DNA of 64,000 nt, taken from NCBI GenBank assembly GCA_030490835.1, contig CM059972.1, positions 91,249,137 through 91,313,136 on the forward strand. The letters are read 5' to 3'. This document shows, piece after piece, positions 45,916 through 57,281 of the stretch. This DNA comes from Annona cherimola. Its lineage: Eukaryota; Streptophyta; Magnoliopsida; Magnoliales; Annonaceae. A program made the position numbers and the translations under genes. The notes beneath the pieces are model-generated. The model saw nothing but the letters and a program-made list of their open reading frames with translations. It did no database searches and had not been told where the DNA came from. Within the stretch, counting starts at the first letter, position 1. Each line of letters opens with the position of its first letter.

Positions 45916-46580
45916 ATTTGAAGGGTTTTGTTCATATGAAATAGGATGCAATTTGTAACCCTAAGTTTCCCTTTTTATTTCCTTTAGATCCACATAATCC
46001 ATCATATTCTCCTCCATGTACATTTTTATGCTACGAGAAGAAATTTTTTTCAGATTGTATATGATCCACCACATGTGCAAATGATGAGATTCTTTATAAT
46101 TATATTTCTAATATTATTATAGAGTTTTAAATTAAGTTATTTTTAATATTTAGATTAAGCGAATAATTTTAAACACAATGCATGACTTAGGATAAAAAAA
46201 AAAAAAAAAAAGGAAAGCCCAAGAAGGGTAAAGTTGCACCTGCGTTTCATACGAGAAAAGTTCCCTATTTGAGAAATGTTAATTAAACATCTGTACCTTT
46301 CAAAATATTGACAAATGATTCTACAAAATTATTAGTCTGATTGTCTAACCACACTTGCTAGCGCTTGACATTTAAAACTCAAATCGCAGTTGCTTCTCAC
46401 ATTTGGTACCAAGCTACGGTACAAGAAATAGAAATACAAATAAAAAGGATGTGAGAAAGAAGAGGATTAAACGGGGAGTATTTCAAAGAGAAAAGCCATC
46501 CCTTTCCCTTAATTTTACTTGATGTTTTTATTATGAAATTTTCTTGATTTTTATATGGACCCTTTACTTACAAGCCCACT
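45916..46580. other. AT-rich spacer, no gene seen
   Basis: An A run lies at about 46194-46210. A partial family X scrap may lie near 46090-46185. Nothing coding. Confidence 0.45.
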
Positions 46581-46581
46581 A

Positions 46582-46943
46582 ATCTTTTACCGGCCGGTGA
46601 TCTCCGACCGGTCAAAAAATATTTTTTTTTTATTTTTTTTTGAAAAATATTTTTATAAACATGTTAATCTAGTTATATTTAATCTATAAACCAAGTTTTA
46701 CCATTTTTGGATATGTATATATATTTATTTTGGATTTTTAAATACAGGGGTATTTAAGTCATTTTAAATATTTTAAAATACCCCTGTTTTTAAAAATTCA
46801 AAATAAATATATATAAATATTCAAAAATGGTAAAACTTGGTTTATAGATTAAATATAACTAGATTAACATGTTTATAAAAGAAAATTTCAAAAAAAACAA
46901 ATTTTTTTTTTTTTTGACCGGTCGGGAATCATCGTAAAAGATC
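46582..46943. repeat. fold-back MITE, family Y (ACCGGTC subfamily)
   Basis: Ends ATCTTTTACCGG and TCGTAAAAGAT are mirrored, and CCGACCGGTC lies just inside both ends. The interior is a long near palindrome with 'tttaatctataaaccaagttttaccatttttg' and its complement, and a centre of 'ggggtatttaagtcatttt'. Confidence 0.8.
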
Positions 46944-47780
46944 GGTCCTCTACTTACAATGTATAAATACTTGTAAGTGAAGCATACACCTTAATTGTTC
47001 AGAATTTGCGAACCGTCCAATTATTTTTCAGTTTCCAAACGATTGAGCTACCTTCTTCTCTCTCTCTCTTTTTTTTTTTTCCGATGAAAGAGCTACCTTC
47101 TTCTTGAGCGTTCGTAACCTTTGCATTATTTGTACGATCGAGTCTTTATGCATCTTTTAATCCGCCTTGCAGTTCCTTGAGACTTTTGACATCTTTAATT
47201 TCAATCTTTGATATTCTCCATTGAAGGCCTTCATTTCTAGCCAGCTGTATTTACATGATAAGAGTAAGACCACCAAAAGGGTCGAAAAAAGTGTGAATTA
47301 GGGTCTGTACGTTTTGATGTTAAAAAAATTGAAGAGAATCATTTGATATGATAAAGATAATAATTAAGAGCAAAAGAGAATAAATATAAATAAATAAGGT
47401 TGTTGTTTGAAAATATTTAAAAAAATTGAAATATAAAGGTAATAATAAAGAAGTAAAGTAGTTAAATAATTAAGATGTCAATTTATATCAAAAATACATA
47501 ATAAGAAATAGAAATTTTTTTTCTCTACCTCTCACCAAAGGGACCTTATTGTAATATATTTGGAAATATGTAAAATGGGAAAAGTTTTTCCCACTTCTTC
47601 TTGTATATTTCTTGATAGAATTTAATATCTTTTTTATAGCGATGTGATTTAACATCTTAATTACTTAAATATTCAACTTTTTGATTATTAACTTATAAGT
47701 TACTTATTTTTTCACTTCTTTACATCAAATTACCTTATCTATTTTCATTATTGCTCCTATCATATTATATTACTCTTTAT
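46944..47780. other. spacer, no gene seen
   Basis: A (TC)n/T run lies near 47057-47080. 47300-47500 has MITE-like text related to the GTGTTTGG family. No ORF supported. Confidence 0.45.
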
Positions 47781-47786
47781 TTAAAA

Positions 47787-48420
47787 AAAATTAAAGATAA
47801 TTTGCAAATATATCTCATATATTTAATCATAATTACAAATATATCTATTTAATTTTAGAAATTGCAAATAATCCTCATATAGATTGACTATAATTGCTAA
47901 TGTATACATGTCGTAGTTATGATGGCGTAGATGTATTTGCAAATATATGCGAATTATATTTGCAATTTTACAAATCAATTTAATATATTTGAAATTATGG
48001 TCAAACATAATTGGTATTTTGAAAAATTGCTTTTTTTTGACACTTTGATCATTTTTAGATATATATTTTCTAAGTCAAAAATAATATTTTCAAATTTATT
48101 TAAATAATTATTAGTGTATCGCTTGGATAGGATAGCACTTGCTGTAAATTATATTCAAAATTATAAATAAGCGCTACATAGTCCAACCATAATTATAAAT
48201 ATACATATTTAGTTTCTAAAATTGCAAATATACCAATATAGTTTGCATGTATTTGCAAATATACTTATATCATGATAGCACCATGTTGGCATTGTGATAA
48301 CATGAGTATATTTTGCAATTATTATCAAACTATATAGATGTTATTTGCAATTTTCAAAACTACATAGTTATATTTACAATTATGATTAAACTTTGTAGGT
48401 ACATTTGTAAACTGTCCAAG
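47787..48420. repeat. two copies of the 'atttgcaaatatat' fold-back family
   Basis: 47787-48010 and 48142-48420 each begin and end with 'aattataa..tatat' / 'tttgcaattat' type inverted text. Both resemble the clearer copy at 33480-33830. Confidence 0.5.
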
Positions 48421-48429
48421 TTTTTCTTA

Positions 48430-49070
48430 CTCCCACTTTCCCTTTTTTCGTATACACTTTTCTAAATTAACTAACAAGTTGGGGCACTGAAGCTATCAAG
48501 TAGGCCATTAGGACTGCTTAATTGGCAATTTAATGTTATGTAGAAAATCTCTACTCAATAGGAGGAGCAATTTTGTAGAGAATGCATTGGGTTGATCATC
48601 AATAAAAGGAGATTTGGGAGGATCCTATAATATTGCTGAATGTGTTATCTCATTAACGGAGGTTTAAGTGAATGTTTAATTCGAATAACGATTTCAATTA
48701 GAATTAATGAATATGAGATCTTAAAGCCCAGGATATCGTTTAAACCAGTGAACGCGCGCAGTGTATTTCATTCTTATTGACTCTCCTATGTGTAAATAAT
48801 AATGATTCTGAGATAAATAATAATAATACTAATAATAATGATTCAGATATCGAGTAGTATAATTAGAAATGAGTAATGAAGGAGCAATAAAAATATTAGT
48901 TTATTTTATGCAATTGCTTAGATTAAAAGACAAATTCTGAACTCGGGTGACGATTTTCCATAATAAATAGACAAAATTTCAAATTTACTCCAAGGTTTTG
49001 TACCTGATTTCAAATATACAACTAATTTCTAGAATTTCTCTTATATTCATGTATTTTATACAAAATTCTA
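48430..49070. other. AT-rich spacer, no gene seen
   Basis: ATAATA-rich text near 48798-48850. Nothing coding recognised. Confidence 0.5.
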
Positions 49071-49078
49071 TTTATACT

Positions 49079-49624
49079 TAGGAGCGTAAACAGATCAGAG
49101 TAGGTAGGTTAGAGGCCAAACCCAATCAATTTTCAATCCTAATTCATTTATTAATCATTTATAAAAAATTTAATCCTAATTCATTTATAACTCATTTAAT
49201 AATTGGGTTACTGGGTTTAGTAACAAGTTGTTAATGAGTTGCATAAAGGAACTGATTTATTAAAAATTCATAAAATAAATCAAAATTAGGCTCTTGAATA
49301 ATAAAAAAATTGATATCATACAAACATACCTAATAATTATAAGTAGCACATATAGTTAGTCCAAATCAAAAGGTAAGTGCATTTTAGACTTGGATTTTAT
49401 ACTTATGATATAGAGGTTATTAGCGAATTAGGTGGGGATTAATTGAAACATTAAACAGGTTGATAGGTCACTAGCAGTCAACCCTAATCTATTTATTTAG
49501 TCTAAATGAGTTGTTAGATTAACGAATTATTGGCCATTTAGATAAAAAAAAGTCAACCTTAATGTATATATAAACGAATTAGACAAATGGATTATCGGGT
49601 TGACCCATTTATTGTGCACCCCTA
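49079..49624. mobile_element. hAT-type non-autonomous element
   Basis: 546 bp beginning TAGGAGCGTAAACAG and ending GTGCACCCCTA. It is flanked by TTTATACT (49071-49078) and TTCATACT (49625-49632), an 8-bp target duplication with one difference. The interior has AACCCAATC/GGGTTGACCCA words like those of the MITE at 22238-22525, which suggests a shared family. No transposase is seen. Confidence 0.75.
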
Positions 49625-49860
49625 TTCATACTTATACCGTTAGGAAGATCTTTTATCCTTGTGTGAAATGATGAAATTGTCTATGCCTTATTTTTTTGTT
49701 AATTTGTAATTCACATCCTAATTTCTTCTATAGACTTAATTTCTATTTGACAAAAAATAGAAATAAAAATTGTGGTTGGAATGAAAATAGGTCATGACTT
49801 GCAAACTAGAATAGAAATTAGGACATGAGTAATTCTGTCATTTCACATACATAGCATAAT

Positions 49861-50346
49861 TGTCCATATTTGAATCCTACATCAAAAGGGGATAGAGTTC
49901 CTCAAGATTTATAAGTAGGTTTAATCTTGAAACATAGTGTGACACTTTTGAAAATCATGTGACTAACTAGGTCAAAATGGACAATATTACACTGGAAGAC
50001 TCATAAGTCCATGGACCCAGTATAGTTTTTCTAGATTTGGGGTTTACAAATATTATCAAAGTTGTTCTTCTCCAATACATGTGGGATAAAGGCCCAGAGT
50101 TGAGTTGAGTAAGTAGTGGTTTAAAGTTGAGTTGAGTTGTTGTTTGAGGATGAACCAGATGGAAACTGATTGGCCTATAACAATCTAGAATTAAATTCTA
50201 CATCGAAAATGGGATAGAGTTTTTAGGGAGTTTAAGCTTAAATATAGTGTGATACGTTTTAAATTCATACAGCAAAGCTAATGGGCCAAAGTGGACAATA
50301 TATATTGTAAGATCCAAGGATCATTTTTCTAAGTCTGGGCACTACA
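49861..50346 (+). mobile_element. TRIM-like element: two short LTRs with a small interior
   Basis: Direct repeats at 49861-50048 and about 50180-50346 share 'ctacatc.aaa..gggatagagtt', 'atagtgtga.ac', 'ggacaatat' and an end in ..TACA. The left copy starts TG and ends CA. It is followed by ATTATCAAAG, an eroded form of the initiator tRNA-Met primer site. The interior of about 130 bp has GAGTTGAGTTGAG repeats. Size and layout fit terminal-repeat retrotransposons in miniature. No 5S-like block was found. Confidence 0.6.
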
Positions 50347-50349
50347 CAC

Positions 50350-51195
50350 AAGCTAACAACTCATTTAGTATGTTCTTAACAACATGGGTAAAAAGTAAAA
50401 TTTTGGACAATTGTTGGAAGTTCATGGTTGTTTTTGAAAGTAGGTGTAAAATTTATTGGTATATTTAGAATTTGTACTAATAAATATAAATTCAACCTAT
50501 ATAATTACTTGGACTAAAGCTAGCAAGAGAAAAGCTATTGGTGCCACAACATTCTAGTAAGCAGATGACCGCATTTGCCCACAGGTAACCCTCCTTACCC
50601 TCAATCCCCTCTAGTTGCAGAGGTTATAATTTCCCCCTAGTGACGAGAGTTTATAGAAACTTTCCTTCGTCCTATGAAATTTTGGAGTATACTTGATTGT
50701 AATATCAGTTTTTTTGTTATAATAATAAAAAAAAAAACTAAAGCTCACTAGAGAAAAGACTTCATTGATTGAAGTTTGATGTGCCCCTTGGAGCTAATTC
50801 TGTAAATTCAAAATGCTGTTAAGAAACCTTGCCGAACCACGACAATTAGTATCTTATATAGATTGTTTCTGTCATGTGTGATGGTAAACTTTTGTACCTT
50901 GATTCCAACTCTTTTAAGCAGCCGTTTTATCGTTCTACAGTGACATACGGGCCTAACATTGAATAAAGCTAACATACGTTCTGCCGCATGTCGACAGAAT
51001 TGAGAAGAAATTTCCCAGTTTAGTTGTCCGCCTACAACCGCTTGCAGCTTCAAACTGGTGCATGCACACGAAATGTACCGGCCGAGCTGGCCTGAGCTAT
51101 AAGCAAGGTCAGCACCTATGGTGAAAATGAAATGCGAGTCTGCCAGCCCAGTTGAAAATAAAAATAAAAATAAATAAAAAAAGCCACCGAAGCAT
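50350..51195. other. spacer upstream of the TPR gene; one unassigned open frame
   Basis: A 132-codon minus-strand frame (50808-51206) starts with a hydrophobic stretch that comes from an (AAAAT)n run at about 51155-51178. It has no recognised domain. The rest is AT-rich, with GC rising from about 50900 toward the promoter. Confidence 0.4.
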
Positions 51196-51199
51196 TTTA

Positions 51200-51563
51200 A
51201 CTCCACACGTGTCGAGCAAGGAAAAGATGGAGATCGGTGCCATTAGTAGCAGGGCAGAACGCAAGAAGAGGAGACCACGTGCCCGCCATACTGCCGTCCA
51301 CGCGTCGCGATGCCCCGTAATGCGGGCCACATATCTCGCGAATTTCTCGCCAGGAAGCCTCGGCTCCGCTTCCCATTGCGCTATTTCCACAGTCAGACCA
51401 CAGCTGTATTCAAGGAACTGCGAGAGATGCTACGTGACTACGTACAAAACAACCAAACATACGGAAGGAAATTACTACGAATACGGAGAGAGAGAAGAGA
51501 AAAGCAGCTTTGGCAGTATTTTGTCAGATCTTTTGTGTGCCCGAAACGTCGGTATCTATAAAA
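51200..51563 (+). promoter_or_regulatory. putative promoter of the TPR gene
   Basis: Two G-box/ABRE-type CACGTG cores occur at 51206-51211 and 51276-51281, 70 bp apart. A TACGTGAC element lies at 51431-51438. A TATA box TATAAAA is at 51557-51563, in the context CTATAAAAG. It sits about 140 bp before the predicted first splice donor. G-boxes bind bZIP and bHLH factors of light and abscisic-acid responses, so such regulation is an inference. The transcription start would be near 51590. Confidence 0.65.
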
Positions 51564-51589
51564 GCGACGAAGAAGATTGGGCGGTGTTG

Positions 51590-52162
51590 AGTTGGGAAGT
51601 TGTGCTGCTGCTAGCGCTCTCCCTCATCGTCTATCGGCCTCGCCGTTTCTCGCATCGCATCGGAATCATCATCCGTAGAGAGAGAAAGAGATTGGAGTTG
51701 TAAGTTCCGAATTCCGATCCTTTCCTCATTTTCTTCAATTCGCTCGCTCGCTTTCCGTGCTTCGTCTTCGCGATCCGAGAGCGTTGGGTGCGCACCTCGG
51801 GCAGGTGAAGGTGCGAGGGAGGGTTGGGTTTGGGAGGAGATATGTCAGTGGAATTGGAATTGGGTGCCGGTAGGAGCATTTCCGGGGATGATGGAGGAAA
51901 ATCATCGAAAGGGTGGTGGGTGCCTTCGAATTGTCTAACAGGGGCTTATTTTTTTTTTGCAGGTTGGAGTGAGGTGGAAGCGAATTGGTGGTATCTCAAG
52001 TTTTCAACCGATCTGATCCGAAGGAGCGCGGGATTTCCGTCGTGGGGAGGAAAAAGGAGGCAGCTTACTTTTCCTTTTCTTTGACTTTCCTTCTTATTTA
52101 ACAAAAGCGAATTGGCACTTGTAAAGGCTAGCTCTGCTGCTGTCCTGCTTTTCACGCCAGAA
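51590..52162 (+). other. 5' UTR of the TPR gene with an intron (51700-51962)
   Basis: A canonical donor GTAAGT (51700) and an acceptor TTTTTTTTTTGCAG ending at 51962 define a 263-base intron in the leader. In the predicted spliced leader I see no ATG before the start codon at 52163. The start position near 51590 is inferred from the TATA box. The intron prediction rests on splice consensus only. Confidence 0.65.
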
Positions 52163-54421
52163 ATGGGCGCAGCAACCTGTCTGCACTGGTCCCAGTCCGT
52201 CGTCCACCACTCCCTGCCTTCGTCTTCTCAGACATTAGCCTCCGCAATCTCGTCTCCGTCTTCTTGCAAGAGGAGGAGGGGAAGCAGTCAGTCCGTCGCC
52301 TGCCGATTCGTCTGGCAGCCATCCGATCGGTTGCCTTTGTTCGGCTTCAGCACCAAGCTCGGCAGGTCTCGATCCTGCGACAGACACAACTCCCGCACCC
52401 AGCAGCCTCTGAGAAGATCCTGCAGCGCAAGCTTAGAGAACTTCTCGGATGAGGAGTTCGCCAAGAAGCTGCAAGAGTTGGCCCTGAGATTCCATCTTTC
52501 CGACGAAGACGATGCGGCAGACGCAGAATCTGCCGACTCGCCGTCCGGAAACGGGAAGGGTTACATCGGCGAAGAATTCTCCCTGGCGGACGGGGGCCTG
52601 CACTTTTCGAACTTGCAGAACACGAGGGCCTTCGAGTCAGCAGCGCCTCCGTGGGCCACCGCGAGGCCCGAGCCGCCGGACTGGACGGACGAGATCATCC
52701 CAGCTTGCATCGAACGGAAGGCCAACAGCATCGAGCTCCCGCTCTCGCTCCGCATCTTGAAGCGGAAAAAGCAGTGGCAGGAAGGGTTCTTGGAAGCAGG
52801 GGAATACGCCTACTGCTCCGTCAAGAAGGCTTTCTCTTCCATGGTCTTCATCATACGCGAGCTGCAGAGCTTCACGCTCCAGCTGCGGGAGATTCTCTTC
52901 TATGAAGACCTGCAAGGGATTCTGGCCAGAGTGCAGCAGGAGCTTCACGCCTCCTTCGTCTGGCTCTTCCAGCAGATCTTCTCGCGCACGCCGACGCTCA
53001 TGGTCTACGTCATGATTCTGCTTGCGAATTTCACCGTCTACTCCATAGGCAACACAGCAGCCATCGCGGCAGGGCCTCCGCCGGCGGTCTACGCCGGGGC
53101 AGCGATAGAGGAGACGGCGACCGTCTCCGATTTAAGCAGTCAAAGACCGTTCAGAATCGATTCTCTGTCAGTGAAGTCATTTTCGGGGACAGGAAGGACG
53201 GCTTCGGTTGGCGGGAGCGGCGACGGTGGCGGGAAGGTGAGGCCGGTGGTGGGGGCGACGGACGGGGGAGGGGAAGGGCGGTTCGAGCAGTCGGGGGCGG
53301 TGTTGAATCAGCACCGTACGATTCTGCCGGAGGAGATGGTTTCGAGGGTTGGGGTGGCGGAGGATGCGGCGGGTGTGGGGGCGGAGGCGGAGGTGAGGCT
53401 GTGGAATGCGGTGGTGGAGGAAGCTTCTAGAATGCAAGCGGTGTCGCGGGACGAGTCGCTGGACCACGAAACGATGCAGCGGTTCGTGTCGCCGGTGACG
53501 GTGGAGGTGGAGCCGGAGGATTACTACGCGGACTACTTCCGGACGGAGCTGGTGTATCAGCAGGCGGTGTTGGAAGAGCCCAACAACCCTCTGATCCTCG
53601 CCAACTACGCGCAGTTCCTCTTCCTCGTCTGCCACGACCACGACAGGTACAAACCCCTTCCCTCCCCGACCGAAACTCTCTTCCAACACATGCAAACTAT
53701 CGGGTCCGTACCCACGGCCCACGAGCCAGCGGCCCAGATCCAATGCACGTGCCATGCGTGACGGCGATCTTCGTCGTAGGGTCTGGATGCATGTGAGCTC
53801 GGAAAGTAGTTCTGGATGCACGGGCTACATGTGGCTGTTGGCTCAGTCCAACTTACTTGGGTAGATACTTCGCGATACCATATTCTGGATACCACTCAAT
53901 CTCAAATCTTTTTATTACGATAGCGATGATTATTATTAATTTTTAAATGCACACTAGCGTAATATGGGCCACTGGGGACAGGTTGGCCGGCGACTTAAAT
54001 ATATTGGCCCGTTAGTTTCACGTTTTTGCCTTTCTTGACGGCTATGAATTGAGTGGTCCATTTAGATTTTTTTTTTTTTTTTTAAAAAAAATAATTTAAT
54101 TTTGGCTTTCCAACTTGCGGATGTTTGGTCGTGGGTCAGAAGAATATCTCACCCGTCGCTATGGCTGTTGTGTGTGGCAGATCGGAGTACTACTTCAAGC
54201 GCGCCGTCCGTGTGGAGCCACCGGATGCGGAGTCGCTGAGCCGGTATGCCCACTTCCTTTGGCTGGCTCGGAACGACACGGGAGCCGCGGAGGAGACATT
54301 CCTGGAAGCCATCGCAGCCGATCCAAGCAACGCGCACCATGCCGCCAACTATGCTCACTTTCTGTGGAGCACGGGGGGCGAAGACACGTGCTTCCCACTC
54401 GACGGCAGTGATGAGTCCTGA
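52163..54421 (+). CDS. plant TPR-like protein with transit peptide and membrane span (2 coding exons)
   Basis: Exon 1 is 52163-53646 and exon 2 is 54181-54421. The donor ACAG|GTAC and acceptor GGCAG|A join in phase 2 to give HDHDRSEYYF, 574 residues in all. The first ATG of the leader (52163) is used. Residues 1-85 are Ser/Arg-rich, a likely plastid transit peptide. At 88-112, SASLENFSDEEFAKKLQELA. A basic/aromatic block at 199-275 precedes a single hydrophobic span, 278-296. Then comes a Gly-rich low-complexity stretch (about 345-385). TPR-like helices at 459-490 (YQQAVLEEPNNPLILANYAQF), 496-525 and 529-557 end in LWSTGGEDTCFPLD. This matches the conserved plant TPR-like superfamily, which I believe includes Arabidopsis At2g29670 and At1g07280 (from memory). 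The biochemical role is unknown. TPRs usually bind proteins, and membrane anchoring in or at a plastid is inferred. Confidence 0.88.
53647..54180 (+). other. intron of the TPR gene
   Basis: 534 bases, GT...AG. If it is retained, reading continues to a stop at 53759-53761. That gives a 532-residue protein that lacks the last two TPR-like units. A poly(T)/poly(A) patch lies near 54068-54092. Confidence 0.8.
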
Positions 54422-54560
54422 TCAGCGAACGTCTGGGCCATGCCATCCTTTTTTGCCCCCACACTCGATCGGCTCGCTGGATTATAAAATTCTTCGCCTC
54501 GTATATCTTCTTATCAGCCAATGACGATAATAATAATAGTTGATAACATATATATATATA
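54422..54560 (+). terminator. 3' UTR and probable polyadenylation region of the TPR gene
   Basis: After the stop the sequence turns AT-rich with GATAATAATAATAG near 54526-54539, a near-AATAAA signal. (TA)n and A runs follow. The cleavage site cannot be placed exactly. Confidence 0.4.
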
Positions 54561-55309
54561 TATATAAAAAAAAAAAAGAAGAGGAACTGAATAAGTGAAA
54601 GAACGGTGGAAATATTTTGTAGAATTTTTTTTTTTTTTCCCGGTTATGTTTTTGGTTCGGATGGTTCATGGCTGCTGAGATGTGATCTCGGCATTTAGTG
54701 GCCGGGGGATTTCAGTATCCATCTGCAAGTAACTGCAAGCCAGCCAACCAGCCCTGATCTTGTGCCCTTTTTCCGTTCTTCCTGGAATATAATTGAGGGG
54801 GCTCGGCTCTCGAGGCCTCCCACTCGCTATTATTTCCGGTGTATTTAGTGAGGGGAGTGAAGCGTACTTTTATCTTTTTCTCTGTATGTATGTCATATGC
54901 ATGCGTAGCCAAATTGGCAATATCTTCCGTTGCTCACCCGATGGCAATGCGTTGGCTGTTTCCTTACCTCTCTTCCTCCCATTCACTGACACTGAACACT
55001 GCACAAACATTTGTTTTGCGTGGGTCATCCAACTGCGTCTCAAGGACAAGTAGATTTAAGAATTCCAAGTTCCAATACGCATGCCTAGGAACCTTAAGAC
55101 TTTATTAAAGTATCACAAAACGTATTTTTTGAAAAAAAAAAAAATCTTATTGTCTTGTCCGGTTGAATAACAACTTTGATGAGAAAAAAGATGAGAATAA
55201 ATGGGCATGGAATCATCTAACACCTTCAAAATTTTAGATTCTGATCTTTGTATTTAATATTATTTATTTAGTTAAAAAATTTAAGCTTCATTTAAATTAA
55301 ATATGTGCA
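54561..55309. other. spacer, no gene supported
   Basis: 54660-54960 is GC-richer and has open frames of 66-89 codons, but none shows a motif. An A run lies near 55132-55143. Confidence 0.45.
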
Positions 55310-55550
55310 CGGGCTTCATTTGCTTGTGTATAAATTATAAAAAAATAATCAAATTTATTTACAATTTTACATGTATTAAAATGTAATAATATTTTATGGA
55401 ATTATTTATTCAAAGAGAAATGATATCTTAAATGATTTAGTTGTTGAAAATAATATTTTAAAATTAAAAATTTAGTATTAAATTATTTTATTATGTTAAT
55501 TTTACACGGTTATAGATAAGGCACATTTACAGTGTAGTAGAATTTTTTTA
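55310..55550 (+). repeat. family X element
   Basis: Marks include 'aattatttattcaaagagaaatgatatcttaaatgatttag', 'gttgaaaataatattttaaaatt' and 'aaattattttattatgttaatttt'. The ends are eroded. Confidence 0.6.
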
Positions 55551-56984
55551 ACAGTCATCATAATTTTAAATATGTAGGTAGTTATGTAAAAAAGAGGTTT
55601 TATAGAAGTGAGTTGGGAATAAACATACTTGAAAGTTGAAAGAAATATGAGAATTCACTCGGGGAGAGGGGTGTGCATTCATACAAACGAATGTATGACA
55701 CGATTATGCATGCAGTGCATGTGATTTTACCTTCTTGTGTTTAGCAAAATTTCTAATTTGGGATTCTTTGCATTTTGCCCGTGGCCGATCTCTGCCTCAA
55801 CCAGTGCTGAGCTGGGGTTGCTTTCTTCTTCTTTAAGTCCCCTTATTTATTTCCGGAACAGCACCACTTATGGGGGTAGAATTAGGATGGATTGATTTGA
55901 GAGTGTATGGTGGGGAATGGGGACCGGGGAGGGTTGATTCTTTTCTTTTTATTTTTTCCTTTTATGCAAATGTAGGATGTAAGGGAATGGTTGGTGAGGG
56001 GAAGGCTAAGGTCGTAATATGGGGGCACATTAAGGAGCACCTTACACGGAATATTCAGCAAGGATAGCAAAGACCGTGCCAGAATCTGAGCAAAGGGACC
56101 ACCAACTTACCAATACAACTGTACAAGATACATAATTATATATACAAGGTGAAACAAAACGGAAGGAATCACCTGATTGGCCATTTCGTATATAATTAAG
56201 AAGGCAATGAGGAAAGAATCCATTCGAATCTCCCTCTTTTTTTTTTTTCTCTCCATTTAAACTCTTCGGATCCATTTATAAAATAAAATAAAATAAAATA
56301 ATCTTGTCTATCTTCTTAGGGTTGTTTGCAAATGTAACAGGATAGTTTTAGGGTTGTGTGCGAAAATTGTTGTCCTTGATTTGCATCCTTTTTACATAAT
56401 TAATTTAAGTTCTGTTCGCGTGCTAAAAATAATGTAAGTCTTCTTAAATAAGAAAAAGAAAATTTTATCCTCACTCGCTCATAGCCACCTAAAACATGTT
56501 ACGTTATTCCCCATATTTCTTTTCAAAAGATAATTATTTCATTTTATTTATCTTATGGAGATTACTATTAATTACTTCCATATATTGACACCGTCACCTT
56601 TTCTTTCATATCTTTTATTTCAGATTTCTTACATCTTTTAGTTTTTAAAAATAAGGCCTTGAATACAGACAAAAGTAAAGAAACAGAGAAGTTATTTTCA
56701 CTATAAAATTATAGACATATACCTAAAATTTTTAAATAAAAAATATGATATCTTGACTTGCATGCAACAAATATAAGCGTAAAAAAAAAAAAAATTAAAA
56801 TTTTCCTTTGCAGTCGCCTAAGCAATAAATAGAGGTTACAGAAGGAAGGCATGGTTCGAGATCACACGACTCTGTATTCAACCTGCTTTTTCCTTTCAGA
56901 TGCATGCGCTCGTGGGAATTTTCCTCGGATCTCGGCCGCAAAGAATGGCAGTAATATTCAATGGTGTATACGACAATGAAGAAA
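55551..56984. other. spacer, no gene supported
   Basis: Open frames 55870-56067 (plus) and 56042-56275 (minus) have no recognised motif. An (AAAAT)n stretch lies at about 56279-56299. Confidence 0.45.
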
Positions 56985-57215
56985 AAACATAAGTTAAAAC
57001 TTTTCATTCTTCATGATTAGTCTATTTTAATTATTTTTTCATATTTTTCTATACAATTATCATACTTTTCAATCATTTCTACACAACTACAGACATAACT
57101 AACATATCTGTTTTCATTTTATTCTTTTTACTGTTCAGTGTTATCCCTATCATATCACATCATTTTTAATCAATTTAACAACATTTATACCAAAAATTTT
57201 TCATCCAAATAAATT
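56985..57215. mobile_element. truncated PIF/Harbinger-type MITE
   Basis: The interior 'taaaacttttcattcttc', 'caactacagacataactaacatatctgttttcatttt' and 'atcatatcacatcattttt' matches the copies at 29538 and 39895. The ends are missing. Confidence 0.6.
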
Positions 57216-57281
57216 GATAATCTATCTCTCCATGAAGAACTTTAATTGGGACATTAAAGAGCTTTTTCTAGGAACATGACT

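Noticed and set aside
50808..51206. 132-codon minus-strand frame with an apparent signal peptide
   Set aside because: The hydrophobic start is the translation of a simple AAAAT repeat, and the rest matches no family I know.
51152..51703. 183-codon plus-strand open frame upstream of the TPR gene
   Set aside because: It covers the promoter, the TATA box and the first leader exon, begins in an (AAAAT)n run and has no domain. It is better explained as promoter and leader.
52112..52162. N-terminal extension of the TPR protein starting at TTG (52112)
   Set aside because: TTG is not a usual plant start, and the first ATG of the spliced leader at 52163 is in frame and suitable.
53177..53821. 214-codon minus-strand open frame, Arg/His-rich
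   Set aside because: It lies antisense to the GC-rich TPR exon, and its composition is what GC-rich coding DNA gives on the other strand. No motif.
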